From Haliclona indistincta (lineage: Eukaryota > Porifera > Demospongiae > Haplosclerida > Chalinidae): a stretch of 64,000 nt of DNA. Positions 52,398 to 63,600 of the stretch are shown here, piece after piece; the stretch's first letter is position 1; each line of letters begins with the position of its first letter. A model generated the notes under the pieces. The model had not been told where the DNA came from, did not search any database, and saw only the letters and a list, made by a program, of their open reading frames with translations. Location of the stretch: positions 10,146,047 to 10,210,046 of the forward strand of contig OZ024788.1 of NCBI GenBank assembly GCA_964017065.1, read 5' to 3'. A program made the position numbers and the translations under genes.

Positions 52398-54517
52398 TGA
52401 TTACTTGATGATGTTAAATGTGATCGGTAAATTTCTGAGCTTTGCGTACTGCTCTTTATAGTTAGAATTGGTGTGCCTGGCTCCTACAAACTATCATGGT
52501 GACATAAACGGCTCTTCTTCCTGCATGAAATGTGATGATCTCAAGTTAAGTCTTGGTCTTCCTAGTACAAGTTAAGTGTAGTCACACATTCTATGCACCT
52601 GTCTGTCTTCCTGCAAGAAAGATGTAAACTGGTAGTCAATTGTCTGGTACTACATAACACATACACTAGTATTGCAGTTAGCATGCGCTGAAATTATACT
52701 AAAAATGTAATACTGGTGGGTACAACTACTGTATTGATCTAGCAGCTGTGGTCACACCAGGCGATCATACGCTAACCCAATGTGCACACATGTATTTTTG
52801 AGGCATACAGAGTGAGTACATCAGTACAACACAGCTTGGTACTCAATGCCTCAGATATGTGTTCATTAGAATTCTAGTTTGGTTATAATAATCTATCAAA
52901 CACTCTCGTGCATTTTCACTGTAAGTGACAGAGCTGTATTGACGGTATTGACGGTAGTGAGTATTGAGTGACTCTTGTCTTCCAGCAAAGACGTCATAAT
53001 TCTGAGTACATGCAGTTATGAAGTCTCCTGACAGTCAACCATTATGTACTCTGACTGCTCTATAACATACTTAGTGTGAGTCATCTTTACATAATGGTTA
53101 GAGAGCGCATCCGAGGATCTACACGATTTAGAAGCCCGAGAGCCGTTGCTATATAGCGTCCGAGCGTAGCGAGGGCACTATGGTAACGGCGCGAGGGCTT
53201 CTACATCGCGTAGATCCGATTGGATGGGCTGTCTAACTGATTTAGACCATAGCAACAGCAAACAGAAATGACGCGAACGACGAGCAAGGACACGCGAGCG
53301 CTGTTAAAATTATTCAGTAGAACTCCGCGCACAGAACCGTAATCTGCGCCGTGTGGTGGGATTCCATTATGAAGTCGCGGCAGTGGCGGGATTCCATTAT
53401 GAGATTTATGGACCCGCAGCTACGCAACCTGATTGGTCAACATCGCTTAGCTGTGGTCTAATAATGCTTATGTTATGCGCAAACCATGGATCGGGACAAT
53501 CCATGGATTGCGCTGCTCAAAGTACGGATCCGTGCTTTGTGCGGGCAATCCATGGATTGCACCGCACTTGCGCGATGGATTGCGCAACCGAAGCAAAGTG
53601 ATCTGTCGAGAGAAAGGAAAGGAAATTGTGACTTACCTTTCGGCTGGCGATCAAGTTCTGACAAAGGCGATCAAGTTCTGGGTGAATTCTCGTGGATTTC
53701 GTTGCCTATTAGATTACCAGCTCTTGAACTGAGAAATGTATTGTGTTTACCAGCCAAGAAAACGGTATGGAACTGGAAGAGTCAGGCAGTCTTCTACTGA
53801 ATGGTATGCAGTGTTTTCGTCGGCTGGCACACGATGTTCTCTTCAGAGAAGTATAAATGATTATATTTATATGCACTGAACTATCTCTACTGATATTGCA
53901 GGCTGTAATACTAGTGATATTGAAGAAGAGGAACCCAGGGATATCTATAGAAGATGCTACTGAGGCCTTCTAGTGTGATCACTGCATGCTCTGCCCAGCT
54001 ATTACAGCCTGAACTCAAGACTCATACAACAATATTCATCTCATGTATCTCAACCTTGCTGCCTCAGTATACATATTTACTAGCTAGAATACTATAGGCA
54101 ATCAAGTTGAGCTGCCGGAGGTGCTTCAGTGGTGAACGTCAGTGGTTTCGTTGATACAGAGTCCGCCGCTTCTCACGAGCGTCCATGCATCAATGGTTTG
54201 GCCGAGATCCATACTTCGAGTCCCTAGTTTGACAATCCATGGATTGTTGCACAAAGCACGGATCCATACTTTGGGTAGCGCAATCCAGAGCATAATAAGC
54301 ATAATGATGATCTGCTCTCACAGTTGTTAAAGCAGGTTTTCATAATAATAGCAAGGTAATAATACATTGTCACTGACTGGCAACTTAGGTAACGTAATAT
54401 ACAGTGTACATTACATGTAGTGGTTCAAATAATATATTTATTGACATGTATACAATGTACACATTTCATTCTACATCTACAGTGTACATGATCAGTTCAT
54501 GTTTCTTTGTGTCTTGA
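52398..54517. other. Long spacer with foreign insertions between genes 3 and 4
   Basis: About 53095-53235 is an imperfect palindrome (GATCTACACGATTTAGAAGC against GCTTCTACATCGCGTAGATC). About 53470-53590 and 54225-54290 share CAATCCATGGATTG and AAAGCACGGATCCATACTTT repeats in inverted arrangement, suggesting an inserted element of about 0.8 kb (53460-54300). No convincing gene. Array-type sequence resumes at about 54300. Confidence 0.55.
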
Positions 54518-55402
54518 TTAGCGTATAAAGAACTTATATGACTCAACTGGTGCGTCCTCATTATCAAATAGCTCATTGTGACATACCCTCAGTTCTATGG
54601 GGTCAGTAGATACTCCATCAACATCTGCTTTGAAATATGGCATGGTTGGTGCCTGACAGCATGGTGGCTCTTTTAGAGTGCAATCCTTGCCATCCCAGAG
54701 AACATCATTGGGAAAGAACCTGTATAAGACTTGATCGGTTGGATTACCGCTTTCACAGTAGTAGTTGTCTTTGACATAGGTTGGTATTCTTTGTGTACTA
54801 CCTTGACTACACGGGCAGCCATTTAGATCATCAGACGCTCCTGATGCACAGCTAGCGGCATAAGACCAGATGTGCTTGCGAGGCTTGCTGCCATGAGTAA
54901 TGGATATACCGTCCAGATAGGTGGAATCGATTGAAATGGTCTTGCCATTAAAAGCATTAGGAGTATTGTATTGGTAGCCAGCCACAAACCCACACACCTG
55001 TGTGTGGGGAAAACCAAAAGTGTTGAACATTGTTGATTTGCAGCCACTGCCACGATTGCCACACAGTCTCTTGCTACCGTACATGCCTTCATCGAGACCA
55101 GGAGGGCATTTGGATCCCAAAAGTGTCATGTCCAATTCGGCTACCCTCATCCATCCTTTATCGGGTCCACAGTAGGTGTGCGTCATATCACAGAATACTT
55201 TCCTTTCCACACGATTGCCATTGCTCATAAAAGCGATTGTGTATTCGCCGTCAGTAGGAGTCTTGTTGGCACATTTTGCTGCCCTGTATGCCTCTTGACA
55301 GCTAGAGGGCAGTGGTGGAGGGCAAGTTTGTGCTTGTGCTGAGATGCAAGCACAGCAGCCACAGTAGACTGCAAGAGAAAGTAAGAACCAGAGATTGGCC
55401 AT
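54518..55402 (-). CDS. Secreted fibrinogen-related protein, gene 4 (type 1)
   Basis: Intronless, 294 residues from ATG 55402; TATA box (TATATAAA, minus strand) at 55458-55465. The signal peptide and all family motifs of gene 2 are present. Variable positions cluster in the middle (after VCGFVAGYQY and before PCSQG) and near the C-terminus (ENEDAPVESYKFFIR), as expected if surface loops diversify. A 31-bp inverted duplication of the promoter-proximal sequence lies just upstream (55470-55500 and 55531-55561). Confidence 0.85.
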   Translation of the reverse strand: MANLWFLLSLAVYCGCCACISAQAQTCPPPLPSSCQEAYRAAKCANKTPTDGEYTIAFMSNGNRVERKVFCDMTHTYCGPDKGWMRVAELDMTLLGSKCPPGLDEGMYGSKRLCGNRGSGCKSTMFNTFGFPHTQVCGFVAGYQYNTPNAFNGKTISIDSTYLDGISITHGSKPRKHIWSYAASCASGASDDLNGCPCSQGSTQRIPTYVKDNYYCESGNPTDQVLYRFFPNDVLWDGKDCTLKEPPCCQAPTMPYFKADVDGVSTDPIELRVCHNELFDNEDAPVESYKFFIR

Positions 55403-56589
55403 TGACTTGATTGAAACTTGAATCGTGATGGATGAAGTTTCAAGCTCTGCATGCTGCTTTATATACAAAGTGGTTCTTTGCATTGTGTGCCTCAGCAGTT
55501 TGACAACATGTACAGATGTATATGTTATCTAACTGCTGAGGCACACAATGCAAAGAACCACTGTGTTAGTTCCTTCTTTGTGCAACAAACTGTCTTCATG
55601 CTACATACCATAATGATAACTAAGTGACTCTCTTCCTCAAACAAGGTGTACTATGGTCTCTAGTTACACACATTCACATTGTCACAAATACAAATATAAG
55701 TGACTGCTGTATTGACAGCAGTTACATGCTGTACAATTGAGTGTCAGTAAATATAACTGTAGACAGTCATGTTTTGACATATACAGTTATGAAGTCTTCC
55801 GTAACTGTATCAAAACATAACTGCTCTTTACTTTGAATTGCACGTTGCGTTTGACAATATCTTTATCACTTTTACATATTCATCATTTACCTACACGGTA
55901 TTGGCTACAGTAGATGCACTGTACAACTGTTTTGGAGCATGCAAATGTCAGAAATGAGCTATTCAACTTAATGGTTTTGAGTAAGTAGGCTAAATCCGAC
56001 TTGTGCGTCCATCTTGAGCTGTACACCCGGTACGGAAAGTGTCTGTGCTTTGTCTGCTTTCGATTGGTGCTTAAATTGTTGACAGAAGGTTGCTAATTTT
56101 ATGAGCTGGGTCATCAAAACACTGACTGTCTTCTACGCGCGAAAAATTGGCATGCTTTATATTCCACTGGAGCAACTTTTGATACAGACCCTTCCTCATA
56201 ATGTGAAGATGCTGGACAGCCAATAGCTTGCTCTACAACTCTACACAATGTCTTGCTTATACTCATATCTACATGTGCATAGTATATACTGTGAGTTATT
56301 GTAACGATATTTTTAGTCTAACACTCTCTTGTCAGGCATATAGACGTTGTACCGTCTACATCTAGTGACTCTGTCTTCCTGCAAATAAGTTGTTAGCTGT
56401 CAACAAAACATGCACGTCCGTTTGTACTTTTAGTGCTGTTATCTTATTCATTCTTTATCTATACTTTTCGCAGTCCAGTATTGAAACATATTAGTGTTTT
56501 AAATGAAATATGTAGGAATGACTGTGATTTATGAAACTGATGATGAACTATTGAAATGTACAAAATACACATTTCAACTTGTTCTGTTC
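55403..56589. other. Upstream region of gene 4 and array spacer
   Basis: Duplicated spacer equivalent to 49.7-51.5 kb but without the Harbinger-type MITE. It includes the hairpin at 55470-55561. No gene. Confidence 0.65.
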
Positions 56590-56700
56590 TTTTCTCGTTG
56601 CTTTGATCAGCGTAAGTGAAACCAGCCATAATGAAATCAGCTATTGATGACTTGACTTGTCTGCTGTGCTATTTATACTAGCACAGTTTGTTATGACATC
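56590..56700 (-). pseudogene. Collapsed array gene relic with intact TATA promoter (1)
   Basis: On the minus strand, the type-2 promoter (TATAAATAG, rc of 56669-56677) and GACAAGTCAAGTCATC leader region join within about 80 bp to the 3' end sequence of a family gene (CGCTGATCAAAGCAACGAGA, equal to the gene 3 end). The whole coding region is deleted. A short ORF beginning ATGGCTGGTTTCACTTACGC spans the fusion. Confidence 0.6.
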
Positions 56701-56736
56701 ATGCTCCAGCACTGTCAGTATGTGTACGGTACTGTA

Positions 56737-57091
56737 CAGTACCGCTCACGAGTAAGTGTACTCAAACCCGCGGGCTAACCGCGCGTAACTCGGGGGTGCC
56801 CGCGTGTCCGTGAACGTGTACCCGCTGCCCGCACCACACTAACCCGCGGCCCTCATGCAGCCTTGCATGCACTCGCGACCCGCTGGATAGCTAGGCAGAC
56901 TCACGTTGTCGTTGTGCGACTTTCGCGAGCATATACAGCGCTCGCACGTATCCGCACCAGCCCGTGATGCACTCTGTATTCGCATCTACCCGCGGTTAAT
57001 GATACACGGTTCCGCGGGCAAGACAAAATTACCCCCGGGTTGCCTGCGAGTCTCCCGCGGGTGTTGGTCCACTTACTCGTGAGCGGTACTG
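56737..57091. mobile_element. GC-rich Tc1/mariner-like MITE with TA duplication
   Basis: A perfect inverted repeat, CAGTACCGCTCACGAGTAAG ... CTTACTCGTGAGCGGTACTG, with TA on each side (56735-56736, 57092-57093). The sister units at about 47545 and 60915 read GGTACTGTATG straight through, so the empty site is preserved. The interior is far more GC-rich (CCCGCGGG-type repeats) than its surroundings. A short relative lies at 793-947. Confidence 0.88.
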
Positions 57092-58430
57092 TATGTTAGT
57101 TTCCAGTGAAGTGATGTTAGCTCAACACACACTGACTGAAAGTGACTGACTTCATCTGTTGTTACAAATGACAATACCATGTGAATGCTATTGTGGTGGT
57201 ACAGTGTTCCTCCCACCATGTCACCAGGATGCTGTTCACTAGAATGGCTTTAGTGCAAACAAGTTGTGGACAGTGAGTCAATCTATTCATATCTGATAGT
57301 AACATCATTTTGACTGGAAATGGGTGATATAGGCATCATTCAAGTGGCACTGTCTTTGAGTGTAGAGTTGATACCATGCGTATCATATTTACTTGGGCTT
57401 TGACTATATTCCCTTGCTGCTGATCAGTGTTGTATCTGTACACCAGCCCCACATTTGTGGGACGGCATTGTCTTATTGACGGCCATATTCAAGGTGTATG
57501 TGTCTGCGGTACTTGTTTCTGCCTATCCAAGATGGTCATGGTTTGCAGCAGTGCAGTTGATGACGCTAGTGCATGTACCAGAACAGCATTCACAAACACT
57601 GGCTGGTCTATTAGCCAGTTAACCACATTATTACCACCTTTTTAGTGTGCATTGTACGTTGGATAGTGACAGAGTCTATCCTTGCTTGCCACCGTATCTT
57701 CCGTTAGGCACAGTCACATACATGTACATACACAAGCTGATCTCTAGTTGTTAATCAGAGCACAGTAAATCAGAATAATGTGAACAACATATCTTATAGA
57801 GCTGGCTGCATGTATCCTACATGACACTCATTCAACAGCGCTCAGATAATCCATGCACTGGATGCCCTGCTCAGTGCTCACCCCACTGTGCTCTCAGCTG
57901 CTCGGCCATGTGTAGAAAGGGTGGTAGTCTAGACAGTCATGCCACATACATACAGCAATCTTTGCAAGCCTTCCTGTAGCAAGCTGTACAAGTAGATAAT
58001 CAAGTGCTCATGCTATACACAATTTGTGAATAAATCGAAAAAATAATATTCTTCTCTATAAGAGTTTGTCTAATTGTTCTCAAAAACCTGTAATTGGTAT
58101 GTTGCGAATATTTCTTAAGAGCATCTCAGCTCATGGAGCCACAAACCCAATTTTCATCAATTATTGTTTTCTGTGGTATGCTACAGCTTATTTGACCAGG
58201 CCTACATGATCCTGCTTGCATAATGATAGTCTGCTCTCACTGTTGTTAAAACCAGATTCTTTATTTGATAGCAAGATAAGAATACTAGGCAACTCATTAT
58301 CACTGGCAACTTAGGTATCGTATACATTATATTTAATATTATGTAGTGATTGAAATATATATTTATTGACATGCAATGTACACATTTTATTCTACATCTA
58401 CAGTGTACATGCTCAGTTCATATTTCTTGA
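57092..58430. other. Array spacer, nearly identical to 60.9-62.7 kb
   Basis: Non-coding duplicated DNA. From about 57640 to 58430 it matches 61945-62720 almost base for base (for example CACTCATTCAACAGCGCTCA). A 72-codon ORF at 57427 is not conserved and is rejected. Confidence 0.7.
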
Positions 58431-59318
58431 TCAGCGCACAAAGAACCGATAAGCTTCAAGAGGGACGTCCTCATTAAGAAATGGCTCATCGTGACATACC
58501 CTCAGTTCTATGGAGTCAGTAGATACTCCATCAACATCTGTTATAAAATATGGCATGGCTGGTGACTGACAGCATGGTGGCTCGTTTTGAGTGCAATTCT
58601 TGCCATCCCAGAGAACATCATTCGGAAAGAACTCAAAAACTACATTCGGAGTGGGATTACCACTTTCACAGTAGTAGTTGTTTTTGACAAAGGTTGGTGT
58701 TGTATCGCTATTACCTCGATTACAAGGACAGTTCCATGCTTGAACAGTTCCTCCTGCTGCATAGCCAACAGGATAAGACCAGATGTGCTTGCGAGGCTTG
58801 CTGCCATGAGTAATGGATATACCGTCTAGATAGGCGGAATCGATTGAAACGGACCTAGCATGCGGAAAAGCAGCGGGAGTCCTGTATTGGTAGCCAGCCA
58901 CAAACCCACATACCTCTGTGTGGGGAAAACCAAAAGTGTTGAACATACATGATTTGCAGCCACTGCCACGATTGCCACACAGTCTCTTGCTACCGTACAT
59001 GCCTTCATCGAGACCAGGAGGGCATTTGGATCCTTCAATTGTCATGTCCAATTCGGCTACCCTCATCCATCCTTTATCGGGGCCACAGAAGGTACTCGTC
59101 ATATCACAGAATACTTTCCTTACCACACGATTGCCATTGCTCATAAAAGCGATTGTGTATTCACCGTCAGTAGGAGTCTTGTCGGCACATTTTGCTGCCA
59201 TGTATGCCTCTTGACAGCTAGAGGGCAGTGATGGGGGGCAAGTTTTTGCTTCTGCTGAGATGCAAGCACAGCAGCCGCAGTAGACTGCAAGAGTAAGCAA
59301 GAACCAGAGATTGGCCAT
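58431..59318 (-). CDS. Secreted fibrinogen-related protein, gene 5 (type 1)
   Basis: Intronless, 295 residues from ATG 59318; TATA box at 59374-59381 (TATATAAA, minus strand). The protein differs from gene 2 at only a few residues: the mature N-terminus (AKTCPPS against AQNCPSS) and HGSKPRK against HGSMPRK. The identity extends far into both flanks. This is a very recent duplication or recent gene conversion. Confidence 0.87.
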   Translation of the reverse strand: MANLWFLLTLAVYCGCCACISAEAKTCPPSLPSSCQEAYMAAKCADKTPTDGEYTIAFMSNGNRVVRKVFCDMTSTFCGPDKGWMRVAELDMTIEGSKCPPGLDEGMYGSKRLCGNRGSGCKSCMFNTFGFPHTEVCGFVAGYQYRTPAAFPHARSVSIDSAYLDGISITHGSKPRKHIWSYPVGYAAGGTVQAWNCPCNRGNSDTTPTFVKNNYYCESGNPTPNVVFEFFPNDVLWDGKNCTQNEPPCCQSPAMPYFITDVDGVSTDSIELRVCHDEPFLNEDVPLEAYRFFVR

Positions 59319-60771
59319 TGACTTGATTGAAACTTGAATTATGATGGATGATGTTTCAAGCTCTGCATGCTGCTTTATATACAAGTTGGTTCTTTGCATT
59401 GTGTGCCTCAGCAGTTTGACAACATGCACGTGTTATCCAATAAGACTGTGTTAGTTCCTTCTTTATGCAACAAACTGTCTACATGCTACATACCATGATG
59501 ATAACTACATGTAAGTAACTTATCTTCCTCAAACAAGGGTGTACTATGGTCAATAGTTATAGATTACAAGTTCTTCGTACTAGCAAAGAGTAGACACTCA
59601 CTTGCTGTGACGATTGTTTCTTGCAAGAAGTATGTTTAATTTAACACTACACAGTCACACACACAACAAATTAGCATGCTCTGCTTTTGTACAATACAAA
59701 CTTTTACAATCTGTGATTAGTTAACACAATGGAAGCTGCCAATACGTGGTACCGATCTGAGTGTAGCACAACTAACCAACATTATTATTTAGGGCTCATG
59801 TTTCAGCTTTGGTGATTTTGAAAATAACATTTGCTGAGCGCCTTAGCTCGAAGCATACAGTGTTGGCAGCAATCTCAGTTACCACACAATCACCATTGTC
59901 ACAAATAAGTGACTGCTGTATTGACGGCAGTTACATGCTGTACAATTGAGTGTCAGTAAATATAACTGTAGACAGTCATGTTTTGACATATACAGTTATA
60001 ATGTCTTCCGTAACTGTATCAAAACATAACTGCTCTTTACTTTGAATTACACTTTGCGTTTGACAATATCTTTATCACTTTTACGTATTCATCGTTTATC
60101 TACACGGTATTGGCTACAGTAGATGCGAACATGCAAATGAGCTACTCAACTTAATGGTTTTGAGTATGTAGGCTAAAGCCGACTTGTACGTCCGTCTTGA
60201 GCTGTAAACCTGGTACGGAAGGTGTCCTTGCTTTGTCTGCTTTCGATTGGTACTTAAATTATTGACAGAAGGTTGCTAATTTTGTGAGCTGGGTCATCAA
60301 AACACTGACTGTCTTCTACGTGCGAAGAATTGGCATGCTTTATATTCCACTGAAGCAACTTTTGATACAGACCCTTCCTCATAATGTGAAGATGCTGGAC
60401 AGCCAATAGCTTGCTCTATTTAACTCTACACAATGTCTTGCTTATACTCATATCTACATGTGCATAGTATATACAGTGAGTTATTGTAACGATATTTTTA
60501 GTCTAACGCTCTCTTGTCAGGCATATAGCCGTTGTACCGTCTACAACCAGTGACTCTGTCTTCCTGCAAATAAGTTGTTAGCTGTCAACAAAACATGCAC
60601 ATCCGTTTGTACTTTTGGTGCTGTTATCTTATTCATTCTTTATCAATACTTTCACAGTCCAGTATTGAAACATATTAGTGTTTTAAATGAAATATGTAGG
60701 AATGACTGTGATTTATGAAACTGATGATGAACTATTGAAATGTACGAAATACACATTTCAACTTGTTCTGT
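59319..60771. other. Upstream region of gene 5 and array spacer
   Basis: The promoter of gene 5 followed by duplicated spacer equivalent to 49.7-51.5 kb, lacking the Harbinger-type MITE. No gene seen. Confidence 0.65.
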
Positions 60772-60880
60772 TCTTTTCTCGTTGCTTTGATCAGCGTAAG
60801 TGAAACCAGCCATAATGAAATCAGCTATTGATGACTTGACTTGTCTGCTGTGCTATTTATACTAGCACAGTTTGTTATGA
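60772..60880 (-). pseudogene. Collapsed array gene relic with intact TATA promoter (2)
   Basis: The same promoter-to-3'-end fusion as at 56590-56700, with TATAAATAG at 60853-60861 (minus strand). The shared breakpoint shows that the deletion preceded duplication of the unit. Confidence 0.6.
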
Positions 60881-62721
60881 CATCATGCTCCAGCACTGTC
60901 AGTATGTGTACGGTACTGTATGTTAGTTTCCAGTGAACTGTGAAGTGATGTTAGCTCAACACACACTGACTGAAAGTGACTGACTTCATCTGTTGTTACA
61001 ATTGACAATACCAAGTGAATGCTATTGTGAAGTGGAAGCCATTTGAAAATTATATCCAGCCTAATATTTTGTATACGTAATATTTGGCCGTTAATAAATT
61101 GAACGGTTTATTTTCTATGTAGCTTTTTATAAGAAAATATAAGTTAATAAAATAATAATAAATATAATAAACACTCCAATTTGATTATACTGCTGCTTTA
61201 TTGCATAGCTATGCGACCTGAAAGTGCCATGATTAATGGTCTCCGTTCGTTCAGCAATAAGCACGTTTCGTTTGTTTTTCCAGCATGCACTGTCAGTAGT
61301 GTACAGTATATTGTTACTAGTATGCTCATGGTAGGTTTTGCCATAGCAGTACTAGTAACAGTATAAGCATACAATCTCTACACTAGTGTGCTGTATGCTA
61401 GTTTCCAGTGAAGTGATGTTAGCTCAACACACACTGGCTGAAAGTGACTGATTTCACTTCTGTTGTTACAAATGACAATACCATGTGAATGCTATTGTGA
61501 TGATACAGTGTTCCTGCCACCATGTCACCAGGATGCTGTTCATTTGAATGGCTTTAGTGCAAACAAGTTGTAGACAGTGAGTCAATCTATTCATATCTGA
61601 TAGTAACATCATTTTGACTGGAAATGAGTGATATACATGTAGGCATCATTCAAGTGGCACTGTCTTTGAGTGTAGAGTTGATACCATGCATATCATATTT
61701 ACTTGGGCTTTGACTATATTCCCTTGCTGCTGATCAGTGTTGTATCTGTACACCAGTCCCACATTTGTGGGACGGCATTGTCTTATTGACGGCCATATTC
61801 AAGGTGTATGTGCCTGCGGTACTTGTTTCTGCCTATCCAAGATGGCATGGTTTGCAGCAGTGTAACCTAGTACATGTACCAGAACAGCATTCACAAACAC
61901 TGGCTGGTCTATTAGCCAGTTAACCACATTATTACCACCTTTTTAGTGTGCATTGTACGTTGGATAGTGACAGAGTCTATCCTTGCTTGCCACCGTATCT
62001 TCCGTTAGGCACAGTCACATACATGTACATACACAAGCTGATCTCTAGTTGTTAATCAGAGCACAGTAAATCAGAATAATGTGAACAACATATCTTATAG
62101 AGCTGGCTGCATGTATCCTACATGACACTCATTCAACAGCGCTCAGATAATCCATGCACTGGATGCCCTGCTCAGTGCTCACCCCACTGTGCTCTCAGTT
62201 GCTCGGCCATGTGTAGAAAGGGTGGTAGTCTAGACAGTCATGCCACATACATACAGCAATCTTTGCAAGCCTTCCTGTAGCAAGCTGTACAAGTAGATAG
62301 TCAAGTGCTCATGCTATACACAATTTGTGAATAAATCGAAAAAATAATATTCTTCTCTATAAGAGTTTGTCTAATTGTTCTCAAAAACCTGTAATTGGTA
62401 TGTTGCGAATATTTCTTAAGAGCATCTCAGCTCATGGAGCCACAAACCCAAGTTTCATCAATTATTGTTTTCTGTGGTATGCTACAGCTAACTTGACCAG
62501 GCCTACATGATCCTGCTTGCATAATGATAGTCTGCTCTGACTGTTGTTAAAGCAGATTCTTTATTTGATAGCAAGGTACACAACTCATTATCACTGGCAA
62601 CTTAGGTATCGTACATGTATACATTATATTATGTAGTGATTGAAAATATATATTTATTGACATGCAATGTACACATTTTATTCTACATCTACAGTGTACA
62701 TGTTCAGTTCATATTTCTTGA
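60881..62721. other. Array spacer (last unit)
   Basis: Duplicated spacer. The first part resembles 47.5-48.2 kb (including the TAGTACTAGTAACAG hairpin near 61300-61360) and the second part matches 57.3-58.4 kb. No gene supported. Confidence 0.65.
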
Positions 62722-63600
62722 TCAGCGTACAAAGAACCGATAAGACTCAAGAGGGACGTCCTCCGCACCCTCATCGTGACATACCCTCAGTTCTATAGGG
62801 TCAGTAGATACTCCATCAACATCTGCTTTGAAATATGGCATGGTTGGTGCCTGACAGCATGGTGGCTCGTTTAGAGTGCAGTCCTTGCCATCCCAGAGAA
62901 CATCATTGGGAAAGAACTCCCAAATTACATCAGGAGAGTTATTACCACTTTCACAGTAGTAGTTGTTTTTGACAAAGGTTGGTACTGTATCAATATTACC
63001 TTGATTACAAGGACAGGCGCTTCCTTGTTGATTTCCTCCTGATGCATAGCCAGCGGGAAGGGACCAGATGTGCTTGCGAGGCTTGCTGCCATGAGTAATG
63101 GATATACCGTCCAGATAGGTGGAATCGATTGAAACGGACTTGCCATGCGGAAAAGCATCGGGAGTCTTGTACTGGTAGCCAGCCACAAACGCACACACCT
63201 GTGTGTGGGGATAACTGAAAGTGTTGAAAAAGGTTGATTTGCAGGCACCGGCACGATTGCCGCACAGTCTCTTGCCGCCGTATATGACTTCATCAAGACC
63301 AGGAGGACATTTGGATCCTGCAATTGTCATGTCCAATTCGGCTACCCTCATCCATCCTTTTTTGGAGCCACAGTAGGTGTGCGTCATATCACAGTACACA
63401 TCCCTTACCACACGATTGCCATTGCTCATAAAAGCGATTGTGTATTCGCCATCAGTAGGAGTCTTGTTGGCACATTTTGCTGCCCTGTATGCCTCTTGAC
63501 AGCTAGAGGGCAGTGGTTGGCAAGTTTGTGCTTGTGCTGAGATGCAAGCACAGCAGCCGCAGTAGACTGCAAGAGTAAGTAAGAACCAGAGATTAGCCAT
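62722..63600 (-). CDS. Secreted fibrinogen-related protein, gene 6 (type 1)
   Basis: Intronless, 292 residues from ATG 63600; TATA box at 63656-63663 (TATATAAA, minus strand). The leader is nearly identical to those of genes 2, 4 and 5. The core motifs are conserved with local changes: EVIYGGKRLCGN, NTFSYPHTQVCAFVAGYQY, SLPAGYASGG, and a shortened C-terminal segment (CHDEGAEDVPLESYRFFVR). It is the most diverged of the intact members, mostly in the regions that also vary between genes 2 and 4. The sequence continues to the window edge with typical array upstream DNA (63664-64000), so the array probably extends beyond the window. Confidence 0.86.
   Translation of the reverse strand: MANLWFLLTLAVYCGCCACISAQAQTCQPLPSSCQEAYRAAKCANKTPTDGEYTIAFMSNGNRVVRDVYCDMTHTYCGSKKGWMRVAELDMTIAGSKCPPGLDEVIYGGKRLCGNRAGACKSTFFNTFSYPHTQVCAFVAGYQYKTPDAFPHGKSVSIDSTYLDGISITHGSKPRKHIWSLPAGYASGGNQQGSACPCNQGNIDTVPTFVKNNYYCESGNNSPDVIWEFFPNDVLWDGKDCTLNEPPCCQAPTMPYFKADVDGVSTDPIELRVCHDEGAEDVPLESYRFFVR

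Noticed and set aside
53353..53800. Overlapping ORFs with repeated ATGGATTG words
   Set aside because: They run through the CAATCCATGGATTG inverted repeats of an inserted element; open frame is explained by the repeats.
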